The notes: a model not told the origin generated them from the letters alone. A stretch of DNA of 64,000 bases from Corynebacterium parakroppenstedtii (GCF_019754935.1 NZ_JAGSOA010000002.1:310001-374000); one strand, 5' to 3'; shown: positions 48,467 through 58,390, counted from the stretch's first letter. Made by a program: numbers and translations.

Positions 48467-50122
48467 GTGACAGTGAAATCTGACCAAGGAACGAGGTCTC
48501 GCCGTGCGCGATCATGGTGGGAAGGAGTCGTCGGCAAGATTGATGCTGCGACATCAACGCCGAAGTTTGACTACTACATCCTTGCCGCGATTACAGCGAT
48601 TCTGACCGGTGTGGGGCTCTTGATGGTGCTGTCCAGTTCGATGGCATCGTCGCTGGCAGATTCCAACAGTGTGTGGACGGATTTCTTCAAACAAGCCGGA
48701 ATGGTCGTGGTTGGCCTCGTCGGTCTGTATTTCGCCATCCGAATGTCCCCGGCCACCATTAAGAAAATTTCACCCTGGGCGATGGGGCTCGCGGTTATTC
48801 TGTTGATCTTGGTTCTGATTCCTGGGTTGGGAACTGGTCTTCAGCAGATGGGATCCCAATCATGGCTCGTCCTGGGGCCTGTCACCATTCAGCCGTCAGA
48901 GGTTGCCAAGCTAGCCATCGCGGTCTGGGGCTCTGCAGTTCTGTCCGAGAGAGCGCTATACGCGCGGTCAATCCGCGAGGTCTTGGGATTTTTCACCGCG
49001 ATTGTGGTGCTTGTGATCGTTCTTGTTGCCCTTGAGCGTGACCTCGGCATGGTTGCGTCGGTTATGATCGTTTTCCTCGCTCTGGCTTGGTTTGTGGGTG
49101 TGCCCAAGTGGGTCACGACGACGATCATCGCCGGCGGCTTGGGCCTCGCTGTTCTTCTGACCTTGACGGCCGGGTATCGGTCCAACCGCGTCGAAGTGTT
49201 TAGAGAAACCCTCTTTGGTAAGTTCCCCAATACACAAGGCACGGCGTACCAGAGTTACCAGGGGTTCTTGTCCCTGGGCGACGGCTCTTTCCTGGGACAG
49301 GGACTAGGCCAATCGCGTGCCAAGTGGTTTTACCTTCCCGAGGCGAAAAACGACTTCATCTTCGCCGTTGTCGGTGAAGAAATGGGATTCCTGGGTGCTA
49401 GCATTGTCATCCTCCTCTTCGCCCTCTTGGGTTGGGTAGGAATGCGCATCGCGTTAAACCAGGCGGATCCGTTCCTTCGTCTCATGGCTGCGACGGTCAC
49501 CACAGGCATTGTGATCCAGGCATTTATCAACATTGGCTACGTGACGGGCCTTCTTCCCGTCACCGGTATTCAGCTGCCGTTGATTTCATCCGGCGGAACG
49601 TCGGCCATTATCACATTGGTATCGATGGGGTTGCTTCTTAACTGCGCCCGACATGAGCCTGAGACAGTGTCGTCGATGCAGACCTACGGCCGCCCCGTAG
49701 TCGATAAATTATTGGGATTCCCGGAACCGCGTGCGTTTGATCCTTCAACGCTGCGCCGAGGCCCGTGGGTTGACGACGACGATCCGCGATCGCGGAATGG
49801 TAACGGTTCTCGGAAGACTGCTGGTGTGCGAGGGAGATCCGGTGGCCGTTCGGGATCGTCGCGACGAGGTTCGCTCTCAGACAGACACCACGAGGTTCAA
49901 AGGTTCGGAGAGCCGGTGACTCGCCGGAACGGGTCACCCCGTAGTCGACGTAATGACGTCAATAGGCAGCCAAGCTCGGGATCTGCGACCCCACGAAGGG
50001 AACGGGCCCATGACCGTGAGCCTCGTCGGCGGTCCCGAGACGGCAGTCGGCGTACGTATCAATCTGATTACGGTACGACGAATGGTTCCTTTGGACCGTT
50101 CGACGACGGGACTCGTCGTTAA
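48467..50122 (+). CDS. ftsW: SEDS septal peptidoglycan glycosyltransferase FtsW
   Basis: Lipid II polymerase at the septum, partner of FtsI. It has 551 residues with ten membrane segments over residues 35-405. GSQSWLVLGPVTIQPSEVAK near 128 and the late motif TGIQLPLISSGGTSAI near 365 are SEDS signatures. A long basic, Arg/Ser/Gly-rich C-terminal tail (about 415-551) is predicted disordered; similar tails occur in actinobacterial FtsW and may bind FtsZ or FtsI. Start at GTG 48467 after AGAAGGATAGGG; GTG 48473 is an alternative. Confidence 0.96.
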   Translation: MTVKSDQGTRSRRARSWWEGVVGKIDAATSTPKFDYYILAAITAILTGVGLLMVLSSSMASSLADSNSVWTDFFKQAGMVVVGLVGLYFAIRMSPATIKKISPWAMGLAVILLILVLIPGLGTGLQQMGSQSWLVLGPVTIQPSEVAKLAIAVWGSAVLSERALYARSIREVLGFFTAIVVLVIVLVALERDLGMVASVMIVFLALAWFVGVPKWVTTTIIAGGLGLAVLLTLTAGYRSNRVEVFRETLFGKFPNTQGTAYQSYQGFLSLGDGSFLGQGLGQSRAKWFYLPEAKNDFIFAVVGEEMGFLGASIVILLFALLGWVGMRIALNQADPFLRLMAATVTTGIVIQAFINIGYVTGLLPVTGIQLPLISSGGTSAIITLVSMGLLLNCARHEPETVSSMQTYGRPVVDKLLGFPEPRAFDPSTLRRGPWVDDDDPRSRNGNGSRKTAGVRGRSGGRSGSSRRGSLSDRHHEVQRFGEPVTRRNGSPRSRRNDVNRQPSSGSATPRRERAHDREPRRRSRDGSRRTYQSDYGTTNGSFGPFDDGTRR

Positions 50123-50195
50123 TATGAATGAGGCACGTTTTTAAGGCACAAATAAGGCTACGTCGATGATGTAGCGCTATTCCTGAGGTGGGTGT

Positions 50196-51299
50196 ATGAA
50201 GAGGTCACAGGATACGGACGGAGAGCTCTCCGTTGTTGTTGCTGGTGGTGGCACTGCCGGTCATATCGAGCCCGCGATGGCAGTTGCCGACGCGGTTCGT
50301 CGCAGTGTGCCCTCTGCACGGATCACAGCATTAGGGACGATGAAGGGGCTCGAAGGAACTTTGGTCCCCGAACGTGGTTATGACCTGCGGCTGATTGACC
50401 CAGTACCAATCCCACGCAAAGTTAATAAAGCACTTTTTTCTGTTCCACACCGTGTCCGTCGGGCGGTCAACCAAACAAAAGACATTTTGCGCGATGTCAA
50501 CGCCGACGTTCTTATCGGGTTCGGTGGCTATGTCTCGGCCCCCGCGTATCTCGCGGCCAAATCCCTCCACATCCCATTTTTCGTGCATGAGGCGAACGCG
50601 CGAGCCGGTATGGCCAATAAGTTGGGAATTCGCTTAGGGGGACGTGGCTTAGCCGCCGTTGAAGGGTCAGGTATTTCCGCGGAGATCGTGGGGATCCCGG
50701 TCCGATCAGAGATCAGCTCGCTCGATCGGTCAGGACTTCGTACAGAGGCCCGTGAGTATTTCGGTTTGGATCCCGACGCGCCAGTGTTGCTGGTCACAGG
50801 CGGTTCCCAGGGGGCACGGTCCATCAATAACGCGGTCTCCGGCGTATCACGCGAACTCGGTGAGGCGGGGGTCTCGGTACTCCACGCCTATGGGAAGAAA
50901 AACTCAATAGACGTTGATCGCCAGGATGGAACTCCGCCCTATATCGGCGTCCCCTATATCTCGCGGATGGATTTGGCATTGAGCGCGGCAGATATGATTC
51001 TCTGCCGGTCCGGCGCAATGACCGTCGCAGAAGTGTCCGCTGTCGGACTTCCGGCCGTGTATGTGCCACTCCCGCATGGCAATGGTGAGCAGGCGTTGAA
51101 CGCCCAGCCCATCGTGGACAATTCCGGGGCCATACTCATTAACGACGACGGCCTCACCAGCCAGACCATCGTCGACAAGGTGATTCCCATGATCACGAAC
51201 CCTGATGTCTTAACGGTGATGGCGGAGCAAACGGCCAAAAGCAGCAACCCCAATGCCGCCGATGACATAGCTCAACGCGTTATTGCAGCAGCTCGATGA
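50196..51299 (+). CDS. murG: UDP-GlcNAc:lipid I GlcNAc transferase MurG
   Basis: Makes lipid II at the cytoplasmic face. It has 367 residues, GT-B fold. VVVAGGGTAGHIEPAMAVAD is the first glycine loop (residues 13-32), FGGYVSAPAYLAAK and FVHEANARAG follow, TGGSQGARSINNAV is the second glycine loop near 195, and PLPHGNGEQALNAQ near 286 is the UDP-GlcNAc site. TGAGGTG lies 6 nt before the ATG. Next gene murC after a 52-nt gap. Confidence 0.97.
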   Translation: MKRSQDTDGELSVVVAGGGTAGHIEPAMAVADAVRRSVPSARITALGTMKGLEGTLVPERGYDLRLIDPVPIPRKVNKALFSVPHRVRRAVNQTKDILRDVNADVLIGFGGYVSAPAYLAAKSLHIPFFVHEANARAGMANKLGIRLGGRGLAAVEGSGISAEIVGIPVRSEISSLDRSGLRTEAREYFGLDPDAPVLLVTGGSQGARSINNAVSGVSRELGEAGVSVLHAYGKKNSIDVDRQDGTPPYIGVPYISRMDLALSAADMILCRSGAMTVAEVSAVGLPAVYVPLPHGNGEQALNAQPIVDNSGAILINDDGLTSQTIVDKVIPMITNPDVLTVMAEQTAKSSNPNAADDIAQRVIAAAR

Positions 51300-51351
51300 C
51301 ATCCATGTAGCTGTTCCCCTAATTACCTGTTCACAGTCAAGGAGCGAAGTA

Positions 51352-52965
51352 GTGGCACATAACGACGAAACCAGCGGGCAGACGAAGGACGCTGGGCACA
51401 CCATGCACTTAGAGCGTCATGCCCGACGTGTCAATCCGGCACATGCAATAACCCCCGATGAACTCCGACATGTCCACATGGTGGGCATCGGTGGTGTGGG
51501 CATGTCTGGGGTGGCCCGGATCTTGTTAGACCGCGGATATACGGTCACCGGGTCGGACATGAAAGACTCGCTCACCATCCTGGCTTTACGAGCCGCCGGA
51601 GCCGTGATTGCCACGGAACATAAGGCGGAGAACCTGGACTTGACGGGCGATACGCCGACATGTGTGGTGACCTCGTTTGCTGCTATTCCCCAGGACAATC
51701 CGGAACTGGTGAGCGCTCGTGAACGCGGAATCCCCGTGGTCACGCGATCCGACGTTTTAGGCGCACTTCTGCTTGACCACGATGCTTTACTCATTGCCGG
51801 GACTCATGGAAAAACCTCGACGACGTCGCTGTCAGTGATTGCGCTGCAACAGGCAGGTATGGATCCCAGTTTCGCTGTTGGTGGGCAGCTTTCGACGACC
51901 GGGACGAATGCGCATCATGGCACGGGCTCAGTGTTCGTTGCTGAGGCAGATGAGTCCGACGCGTCGTTGCTAACCTATTCACCCAATGTTGCGGTGGTGA
52001 CCAACATTGAGGCCGATCACCTCGATTTTTATGGTTCCGAAGAATCGTATATTCACGTTTTCGATGAGTTTGCGGATCGCATCGTCGATGGCGGGTATTT
52101 GGTGGTCTGCGTGGATGACCCGCACGCTGCGGCACTGGCTGAGCGGATTGTGCAGCAAGGGAACAGAATAAACGTCATTGGTTATGGAACGAGTGATGCG
52201 TGTACGCGCCATCCGTCGATCGCGGTGGGGGCGGAAATTACGGAGATCACCCCTAAGCCTGACCGCACGGATGCGCTGATCCGTATTTCTCTACCCGCAC
52301 ATGCGTCGGCCGAGGACTCCGCTGGCGAGCCGAATGAGGCGGAAACGAGCACGCACCGCGTTGAGATGCACATTCCCGGAAAACACATGGTTCTCAATGC
52401 TGTCGCTGCAATTGTCTCGTCGGTTCTTGTCGGGGCTGACCGTGAGCGTGCAGTGAGTGGTGTCAACGGCTTCCAGGGCGTGCGCCGTCGGTTCGAATCA
52501 CATGGGACCATTGCACACGGTTATTACGAGGGAGCATCTGTTTACGACGATTACGCCCATCACCCGACCGAGGTGCGCGCGGTCTTGACCGCAGCGCGGG
52601 AAAAGATCCAGGCAATGGATTCTGTGGAAGGCCACCAGCGCAGAGTAATTGTCGTCTTCCAACCCCACATGTATTCCCGAACTGAGGAATTCGCTTCGGA
52701 ATTTGCTGAGGCTTTGTCCCTCGCCGACGAGGCCATCGTGATGGACATTTATGGTGCCCGTGAAAAGCCCATTCCGGGAGTGACGAGTGACCTGATCATT
52801 GATCAGATGACTATTCCGACACACGCCGCTCATCGAGTCGATGAGGTTCCTCGCATGGTGAGTAGTATCGCTGGGCCGGGAGACATCATTTTGACGATGG
52901 GCGCAGGAACCGTGACTATGCTGGCAGATCCAATTGTTGCAGCATTGCATGAACCGGTGCAGTAG
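51352..52965 (+). CDS. murC: UDP-MurNAc:L-alanine ligase MurC
   Basis: Adds the first amino acid of the stem peptide. I chose GTG 51352 (537 residues) since AAGGAG is 7 nt upstream; the longer frame to 51283 overlaps murG and has no ribosome site. VHMVGIGGVGMSGVARILLD near residue 40, ATP loop IAGTHGKTSTTSL near 148, EADESDASLLTY near 200, and DYAHHPTEVRA near 400 are MurC signatures. Followed by ftsQ after 41 nt. Confidence 0.96.
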   Translation: MAHNDETSGQTKDAGHTMHLERHARRVNPAHAITPDELRHVHMVGIGGVGMSGVARILLDRGYTVTGSDMKDSLTILALRAAGAVIATEHKAENLDLTGDTPTCVVTSFAAIPQDNPELVSARERGIPVVTRSDVLGALLLDHDALLIAGTHGKTSTTSLSVIALQQAGMDPSFAVGGQLSTTGTNAHHGTGSVFVAEADESDASLLTYSPNVAVVTNIEADHLDFYGSEESYIHVFDEFADRIVDGGYLVVCVDDPHAAALAERIVQQGNRINVIGYGTSDACTRHPSIAVGAEITEITPKPDRTDALIRISLPAHASAEDSAGEPNEAETSTHRVEMHIPGKHMVLNAVAAIVSSVLVGADRERAVSGVNGFQGVRRRFESHGTIAHGYYEGASVYDDYAHHPTEVRAVLTAAREKIQAMDSVEGHQRRVIVVFQPHMYSRTEEFASEFAEALSLADEAIVMDIYGAREKPIPGVTSDLIIDQMTIPTHAAHRVDEVPRMVSSIAGPGDIILTMGAGTVTMLADPIVAALHEPVQ

Positions 52966-53006
52966 GTTAAGACGTGACCTGGGTGAGAGGTAAGTAGGAA
53001 GAACTA

Positions 53007-53849
53007 GTGAGAGGCTCACGAAAAGCGTCGCGTAAAAACGCTGGCGCTAAAGGCAGACAGCCGGGGCGCAGCGGACCCATCGACAATTTTGGTTCCCCCG
53101 TCGATTCTGACGAAGAGAGGGAGCACTCACGTGTCATTCATTCCGGTGGCCGTAAAGAATCGCAGGGTGAGAGCCGTCGCCGACGTCGCCGTCGGTGGTG
53201 GGGAGCAGCTCTCATTATCGTGCTTCTCCTTGTAGTCGGTGCGGTGGTTCTCCGCATCGCTCCCATCCTGACCGTGTCCTCTTTTTCCGTGAAAGGTAAT
53301 GAGCAGACCTCGAAAGAAGACATCATTGCCGCCTCGGGGATCCATGAGGGCCAGAATATGACCCGGATTGATACTCATGCCGCAGCGTCACATGTTGTCG
53401 GATTGCCGTGGGTGACGAAGACCACGGTGGAGCGCTCCTGGCCGCGGACTATCTCGATTTCGGTGAAGGAAGCAACCGTCGCTTTCTACGTTGATGATGA
53501 TGGCGATCATCTTTTCGACGATAACGGGCGAGAGTTCGACGTTTCCCCTCATCCGGACGGGGCGTTGAAGCTGGATGGGAACACTTCTCCCGATGAAGAG
53601 ACTGCACGTGCAGTGGCACACGTCGCCCAGGCTGTTCACGAGCACGCGCCGGGTATCGTCGGCGATATTGACCATATTGATGCCCAGAATGAAAATAATA
53701 TTTCGTTAGTTTTCAAAGACGAGAAAACAGTGAAATGGGGAACGAGTAATAATGCGTCGTCTAAAGCAGAAGCGACGAAGGCCGTGCTTCAGCGAGAAGG
53801 ACGTGTATGGGATGTTTCCAACCCGGCTCAGGTCTCAGTCAAGGAATAG
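53007..53849 (+). CDS. ftsQ: Divisome protein FtsQ
   Basis: Bitopic division protein with POTRA domain. It has 280 residues: a basic, Arg-rich cytoplasmic part (1-64), a membrane helix (65-86), and a POTRA domain (about 88-160) with VSSFSVKGNEQTSKEDIIAA, then PWVTKTTVERSWPRTISISV in the FtsQ/DivIB beta domain. Start GTG 53007 has AGGAAG 5 nt upstream. Followed by a 236-nt promoter region before ftsZ. Confidence 0.94.
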   Translation: MRGSRKASRKNAGAKGRQPGRSGPIDNFGSPVDSDEEREHSRVIHSGGRKESQGESRRRRRRRWWGAALIIVLLLVVGAVVLRIAPILTVSSFSVKGNEQTSKEDIIAASGIHEGQNMTRIDTHAAASHVVGLPWVTKTTVERSWPRTISISVKEATVAFYVDDDGDHLFDDNGREFDVSPHPDGALKLDGNTSPDEETARAVAHVAQAVHEHAPGIVGDIDHIDAQNENNISLVFKDEKTVKWGTSNNASSKAEATKAVLQREGRVWDVSNPAQVSVKE

Positions 53850-53888
53850 TGTGAACCATAACTGCAGGTAAAGCCTAAAGTTGAGGTT

Positions 53889-53894
53889 TAGACT
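53889..53894 (+). promoter_or_regulatory. Possible -10 element in the ftsQ-ftsZ intergenic region
   Basis: TAGACT, within a small inverted repeat CTAAA/TTTAG. The intergenic region also has a TATAGA hexamer downstream (about 53949). The ftsQ-ftsZ gap is a known promoter site in mycobacteria, so one or both may drive ftsZ. Confidence 0.35.
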
Positions 53895-54085
53895 TGCGAC
53901 ACGCCGAATGGATTAGTCACCACGTGTTTGGTCTGTTCAGAAGCATTATAGAAACGTAAAAAATAAAATTCTTTGCTACGGGCCGCTGCGCCTCTGCAAT
54001 AAAGGTGGCAACATCCTGTAGTCTTTGCGCAGACCGTACAGTTCGATAGCGACAGATCGTGTAACGAAAGGCGAGCCCTACAACC

Positions 54086-55501
54086 ATGACGACATCGGAT
54101 AACTACCTCGCCATCATCAAAGTGGTTGGCGTTGGCGGCGGCGGCGTCAACGCTGTCAATCGCATGATTGAAGATGGCCTCAAGGGAGTCGAGTTCATCG
54201 CCGTGAACACCGACTCTCAGGCGCTTATGTTCACTGACGCGGACGTCAAGCTTGACATCGGCCGCGAAGCGACCCGTGGTCTGGGGGCTGGCGCCAACCC
54301 TGAGGTAGGCCGGAAGTCTGCCGAGGATCATCGTGACCAGATTGAATCCACCCTGCAGGGTGCAGATATGGTCTTCGTCACCGCAGGTGAAGGTGGTGGA
54401 ACCGGAACCGGCGCCGCCCCGGTGGTCGCGAGCATCGCGAAGAAGCAAGGCGCGTTGACCGTCGGCGTTGTGACCCGTCCGTTTACCTTCGAAGGGCCGC
54501 GCCGTACGAAGCAGGCTCTTGAGGGGATCGAAGCTCTGCGCGAAGTGTGTGACACGTTGATTGTCATTCCGAATGACCGCTTGCTTCAGATGGGCGACAA
54601 GAACGTCTCCATGATGGAGGCATTCCGCCAGGCTGACGAAGTTCTCCACAATGGTGTCCGAGGCATCACCGACCTGATTACCACCCCGGGTGTCATTAAC
54701 GTTGACTTTGCCGACGTTCGCTCGGTCATGTCGGATGCTGGTTCGGCCTTGATGGGAATCGGCGCTGCCCGTGGTGAAGGGCGTGCCGCTCAAGCTACCG
54801 AACTGGCCATTAGCTCCCCTCTGTTGGAAAACACCATGGAGGGCGCCCACGGTGTCTTGTTGTCCTTCGCAGGCGGCTCGGACATCGGCCTCTTCGAGGT
54901 CAACGATGCAGCCAATGTCGTTGCCAACTTGGCCTCTGACGACGCCAACATCATTTTCGGAACGATTATCGACGAAAACCTCGGCGACGAGGTTCGAGTC
55001 ACCGTGATCGCTACCGGGTTTGACGACAGCACCGAGCAGTCGAGCGGCGCTCACGCTGCCCAGCCGGCGAATTCCCAAACGACACCTGCACCACGGGAAT
55101 CGAATGCTCGTGACGTGTTCTCTGGCCAGCCGGCGAGCGCGTCACCGTCGGGTTCCGCGGGCGCTCGTGAGCAGATGACGTCCTCCTTCCAGCGCCGTGA
55201 GCACAGCTCTGCGGACCGTGGTTTCGGAGCTTCCTCCGGATCGCAACCGATTGGAGGCTCAGGGGAGAGCGGCTCTCGGCAGCCTTATGGACAGTCCGAC
55301 GGATCTGCTGGGCGTCCCCAGAGCAGCGGTGGGTCCTACCAGTCCGAGGCAAACCGCGGACTTTTTACCTCCGGTAGTCGGCATAGCTTCTCCGAGGAGC
55401 AATCCGATCTGCAGCGTGGTGGGACGCAGCCGCAGCGGGGGAATGACTCCCGTAACGACTATGACGACGACGATGACGATCTGGATCTGCCCTTCTCCTA
55501 A
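54086..55501 (+). CDS. ftsZ: Cell division GTPase FtsZ
   Basis: Tubulin-like GTPase forming the Z ring. It has 471 residues: a GTPase domain (about 8-315) with [15 protein letters not shown] near 14, [12 protein letters not shown] (101-112), and [11 protein letters not shown] near 208. A low-complexity linker of about 140 residues, rich in Gly, Ser and Gln, follows. The end is a run of acidic residues then DLDLPFS, the C-terminal peptide for partners such as SepF and FtsW. GAAAGG lies about 17 nt before the ATG, with GAG closer. Heads the ftsZ-pgeF-yggS-sepF group. Confidence 0.97.
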   Translation: MTTSDNYLAIIKVVGVGGGGVNAVNRMIEDGLKGVEFIAVNTDSQALMFTDADVKLDIGREATRGLGAGANPEVGRKSAEDHRDQIESTLQGADMVFVTAGEGGGTGTGAAPVVASIAKKQGALTVGVVTRPFTFEGPRRTKQALEGIEALREVCDTLIVIPNDRLLQMGDKNVSMMEAFRQADEVLHNGVRGITDLITTPGVINVDFADVRSVMSDAGSALMGIGAARGEGRAAQATELAISSPLLENTMEGAHGVLLSFAGGSDIGLFEVNDAANVVANLASDDANIIFGTIIDENLGDEVRVTVIATGFDDSTEQSSGAHAAQPANSQTTPAPRESNARDVFSGQPASASPSGSAGAREQMTSSFQRREHSSADRGFGASSGSQPIGGSGESGSRQPYGQSDGSAGRPQSSGGSYQSEANRGLFTSGSRHSFSEEQSDLQRGGTQPQRGNDSRNDYDDDDDDLDLPFS

Positions 55502-55570
55502 AAAAGAATCCGGGCCAGCGTGAAGAATCCGGGTCATCGGAAACAAGTCGTAAAGAAACAGAAGGATGGC

Positions 55571-56320
55571 GTGACGATTAACAATCCCACTCCAGAACCC
55601 CGTCGCGTTCGCAAAGTCATGACTACGCGAGCCGGCGGGGTTTCCCGTGCGCCCTATGAATCATTCAATCTCGGTGACCACGTCGGCGATGACCCAGCTG
55701 CCGTCGCCGAGAACCGCGAGCACTTTGCTCAGGTTCTGGGGCTTCCCATGGATCGTGTTCTCTACATGGAACAGATTCATTCACCGACGATCACCGTCGT
55801 CAATAGTTCGATGACAAGCCCAATCGAGGCAACGGATGCGATGGTCACGACCGAACGTGACTTAGCCTTGGTAGTACTCACTGCAGACTGTGTGTCGTTG
55901 CTCCTCTCTGACGACGTATCCGGCATTGTTGCCGCCGTTCACGCTGGTCGATTGGGCGCGCGCAACGGAATTGTCAAAGCGACGGTGGAAACGATGATCC
56001 GCTGTGGGGCCAAGCCGGCACACATGCACGCGCTGATGGGCGCGGCCGCGTCGGGAGAGCGGTACGAAGTGCCCGCTGATATGGTCCGTGATGTAGAGCA
56101 GCACCTGCCCGGGTCATCGAGCACCACGCAGTGGGGAACTCCGAGCCTCGATTTACGACGAGGGCTGGTTCGTCAACTAATGAGCATGGGTGTCACGGCG
56201 ATTGATGCGGATCCCCGGTGCACGATTAGCGAGGACGCAACATTCTTCTCGTACAGGCGTGATGGCACGACAGGTAGGCAGGCCGCCGCAGTGTGGCTGC
56301 CGTCGGCGGCGTGGACATAA
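55571..56320 (+). CDS. pgeF: Peptidoglycan editing factor PgeF / YfiH family protein
   Basis: Multicopper-oxidase-fold family protein; characterised members include purine nucleoside phosphorylase or peptidoglycan editing activity. It has 249 residues from GTG 55571 with AGAAGG 5 nt upstream; the frame extends to GTG 55520. TTRAGGVSRAPYESFNLGDHVGDD near residue 18 (described by its ends), EQIHS near 70, LTADCVSLLL near 103, and AVHAGRLGARNG near 122 give the metal-binding His and Cys. It is conserved directly after ftsZ in actinobacteria. Confidence 0.9.
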   Translation: MTINNPTPEPRRVRKVMTTRAGGVSRAPYESFNLGDHVGDDPAAVAENREHFAQVLGLPMDRVLYMEQIHSPTITVVNSSMTSPIEATDAMVTTERDLALVVLTADCVSLLLSDDVSGIVAAVHAGRLGARNGIVKATVETMIRCGAKPAHMHALMGAAASGERYEVPADMVRDVEQHLPGSSSTTQWGTPSLDLRRGLVRQLMSMGVTAIDADPRCTISEDATFFSYRRDGTTGRQAAAVWLPSAAWT

Positions 56321-56416
56321 GATCGCGTCACTGTCGCTGACAAGCGGGTGCGTGGCTGACCGGCGAAGAGGTCGCTGGCAGGCAAATAATGTGAGTAGCT
56401 GGAAAGGAATGGGCTG

Positions 56417-57169
56417 GTGGTGGCTACCTACGAGGAGCGAAAAGCGGAGTTGTCGTCCCGCCTTGACGAGATATCCCGTCGCATTGCACGCGCAGCTGAG
56501 TCAGCGGGGCGGGATCCTAAAGATATCGAGTTACTGCCGGTCACAAAGTTTCACCCCTACGAGGACCTCCAGGCGTTAGTGGACTGTGGAGTCACCGTGG
56601 TGGGTGAAAACCGTGAGCAGGAAGCGCGTGATAAAACCCACCGGCTCCATGAAGCGGGGGTGGGCCTTCATATCGACATGATCGGCCAGGTGCAGTCGAA
56701 GAAAACCAATCACATTGCACGGTGGGCTCACCGGGTTCACACTGTTGATCGCCTCAAAATTGTTCATGGGCTTGATAACGGCATGAAGCGCGCTCTAGAC
56801 GCCGGTGACCGTGTAAGTAGTGAGCACGAGAACGTCGATCAGCTCCCAGTTTTTATTCAGTGGAGTGCCGACGGCGATCCGTCTCGTGGGGGAGCGAAGG
56901 AAGATGATCTCGATTCCCTTGCTGACGCCGTTAATTCGTCGCAGTATCTCACCCTTGAGGGACTGATGGTGGTGCCGCCGCGTGATGATGATTCAGCACA
57001 GGTCTTTGCCCGCGCTTCTGAATTATCTGAGGCCATTCGCCAGAAGCACGGAGGTCGCGGGGGTTTGTCGGCCGGGATGTCGGGCGATCTAGAAAATGCG
57101 ATTGCGGCCGGATCAACAGTTGTGCGTGTCGGAACAGCTATTCTTGGCTCTAGGCCAGTAACTTTGTGA
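56417..57169 (+). CDS. PLP-binding protein of the YggS/PROSC family
   Basis: PLP-homeostasis protein with an alanine racemase-like barrel. It has 250 residues. The PLP lysine is in LLPVTKFHP near residue 39, GENREQEA near 63, HIDMIGQVQSKKTNHI near 84, and LMVVPP and GMSGDLENAIAAGSTVVRVGTAI near 225 bind the phosphate. GTG 56417 has AAAGGA 8 nt upstream; a second GTG follows. Typical place between pgeF and sepF. Confidence 0.93.
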   Translation: MVATYEERKAELSSRLDEISRRIARAAESAGRDPKDIELLPVTKFHPYEDLQALVDCGVTVVGENREQEARDKTHRLHEAGVGLHIDMIGQVQSKKTNHIARWAHRVHTVDRLKIVHGLDNGMKRALDAGDRVSSEHENVDQLPVFIQWSADGDPSRGGAKEDDLDSLADAVNSSQYLTLEGLMVVPPRDDDSAQVFARASELSEAIRQKHGGRGGLSAGMSGDLENAIAAGSTVVRVGTAILGSRPVTL

Positions 57170-57197
57170 GCATATCAACGGAGGAAGGACTCTTACT

Positions 57198-57722
57198 ATG
57201 GCCGGCTCAATGGATAAAGTGAAAGAATTCTTCGGCCTTCAGCCTGTAGAAGACTATAAACGCGATAGTTATTATGACGATGATTACGAGGACTACGACG
57301 ATTACGACGATCGCCCCGTAGAGCGTGAGCGCCACGCCGACTCTTATTCCCGCGATTCCTATGGTTATCGGTCGGGGAGTAGCTACGGTGGATCCCGTTA
57401 TTACTCCTCCTCGACGCTGGAATCCCGGGGGACGACTACAGAGACACCTCGTGAGCCCGAGATTGTGCGGATAACCCTGGCCTCGTTCCGGCAAGCCCGC
57501 CAAATTGGGGAGGCGTTCCGCAATGGCGACATCGTCGTGTACGACGTATCCGCGATGGAAAAGTCCCAGGCGCAGCGTGTTGCCGACTTTGCCGCGGGGA
57601 TTCAGATTGCGCTCGACGCGAGGACCGAGAAACTTACTCCGCGCAAGTTTGCGCTGATTCCGAAAGGCGTCAGGTTGGATGACGAGCAGAAAGAGCAGCT
57701 GAAAGAGTCCGACTCTCTCTAA
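57198..57722 (+). CDS. sepF: Cell division protein SepF
   Basis: Membrane anchor and stabiliser of the Z ring in actinobacteria. It has 174 residues: an N-terminal amphipathic helix MAGSMDKVKEFFGL, an acidic/Tyr-rich linker (about 18-80), and the SepF domain (about 87-168), with IVRITLASFRQARQIGEAFRNGD and the dimer motif near RVADFAAGIQIAL. It follows yggS by 28 nt with GGAGGAAGG about 9 nt before the start. It should bind the FtsZ tail. Confidence 0.95.
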   Translation: MAGSMDKVKEFFGLQPVEDYKRDSYYDDDYEDYDDYDDRPVERERHADSYSRDSYGYRSGSSYGGSRYYSSSTLESRGTTTETPREPEIVRITLASFRQARQIGEAFRNGDIVVYDVSAMEKSQAQRVADFAAGIQIALDARTEKLTPRKFALIPKGVRLDDEQKEQLKESDSL

Positions 57723-57780
57723 GCTTCGTCCGTCCGGTACGCTGAATCGAAATTATCTGTTAATGCGGTAAAGGACACGT

Positions 57781-58086
57781 GTGACTGCTCTTTCGCTTAC
57801 TATCTATACGATCGCGCGGATTTACTCTTTCATCCTGATCGTCAGGATCGTCGTTGAAATGATCGCCAGTTTCTCCCGGTCTTGGCGGCCTCCGCGGTGG
57901 TTTGCCTTGGCCGCGGAGCCTTTCTTTGTTGTCACAGACCCGCCGGTCAAAGCCCTGAGAAAACTCATTCCTCCCCTCAACCTTGGGGGCGGCGTGGGCC
58001 TGGACTTATCAGTCCTCGTTTTGTTCTTCGCGCTGGAAGTTATTGCGATGATATTTCGACCGACGGGCGTGTTCGGCTTGTACTAA
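57781..58086 (+). CDS. YggT-family membrane protein
   Basis: Small integral membrane protein of 101 residues with two hydrophobic hairpin segments (about 5-30 and 71-95) separated by a conserved stretch PRWFALAAEPFFVVTDPPVKALRKLIPP. The start GTG has AAAGGA 6 nt upstream. Conserved between sepF and wag31 in actinobacteria (Rv2146c). Function not established. Confidence 0.9.
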   Translation: MTALSLTIYTIARIYSFILIVRIVVEMIASFSRSWRPPRWFALAAEPFFVVTDPPVKALRKLIPPLNLGGGVGLDLSVLVLFFALEVIAMIFRPTGVFGLY

Positions 58087-58155
58087 TTCCGCACGAGTGG
58101 CCAGCTTTTCGTGAAACTGGCGAAAAAATTGGGACACTTGATACGCTATATGCGC

Positions 58156-58171
58156 TATAGTGCGGTAGACT
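58156..58171 (+). promoter_or_regulatory. Overlapping -10 candidates for wag31
   Basis: TATAGT and TAGACT lie 4 nt apart; both fit the actinobacterial TANNNT pattern. The expected transcript has a leader of about 260 nt. Confidence 0.45.
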
Positions 58172-58354
58172 AACGACGTTAATCGAATATTTTGGGGTCG
58201 CAGTAGATAGCAACGGCTAATCGGTAGTAGCTACGAGCTGCTGAGGTTGCCGGGGCTGTTGTGATCAGAACATTTCTCGGCGATGTAACGTGTAAAGCGT
58301 TATCAATGAAGTTAAAGTAGATCTCACAACTGCGTTTCCAGAGACAGATAGAAA

Positions 58355-58390
58355 CTCGGGATGGTATCCGAGTCCACCGCGTGTGGTGGA
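58355..58390 (+). other. Tandem hairpins in the wag31 leader
   Basis: CTCGG/CCGAG (58355-58359 with 58368-58372) followed immediately by TCCACC/GGTGGA (58373-58378 with 58385-58390), about 40 nt before the start codon. Confidence 0.5.

Noticed and set aside
53888..55078. Minus-strand open frame of 396 codons opposite ftsZ
   Set aside because: It mirrors the codon pattern of ftsZ in another frame; no ribosome site and no recognisable family.
57280..57320. GAC/GAT triplet-rich stretch in sepF, considered as a microsatellite
   Set aside because: It encodes the normal acidic/Tyr linker of SepF with mixed codons; not a pure repeat.
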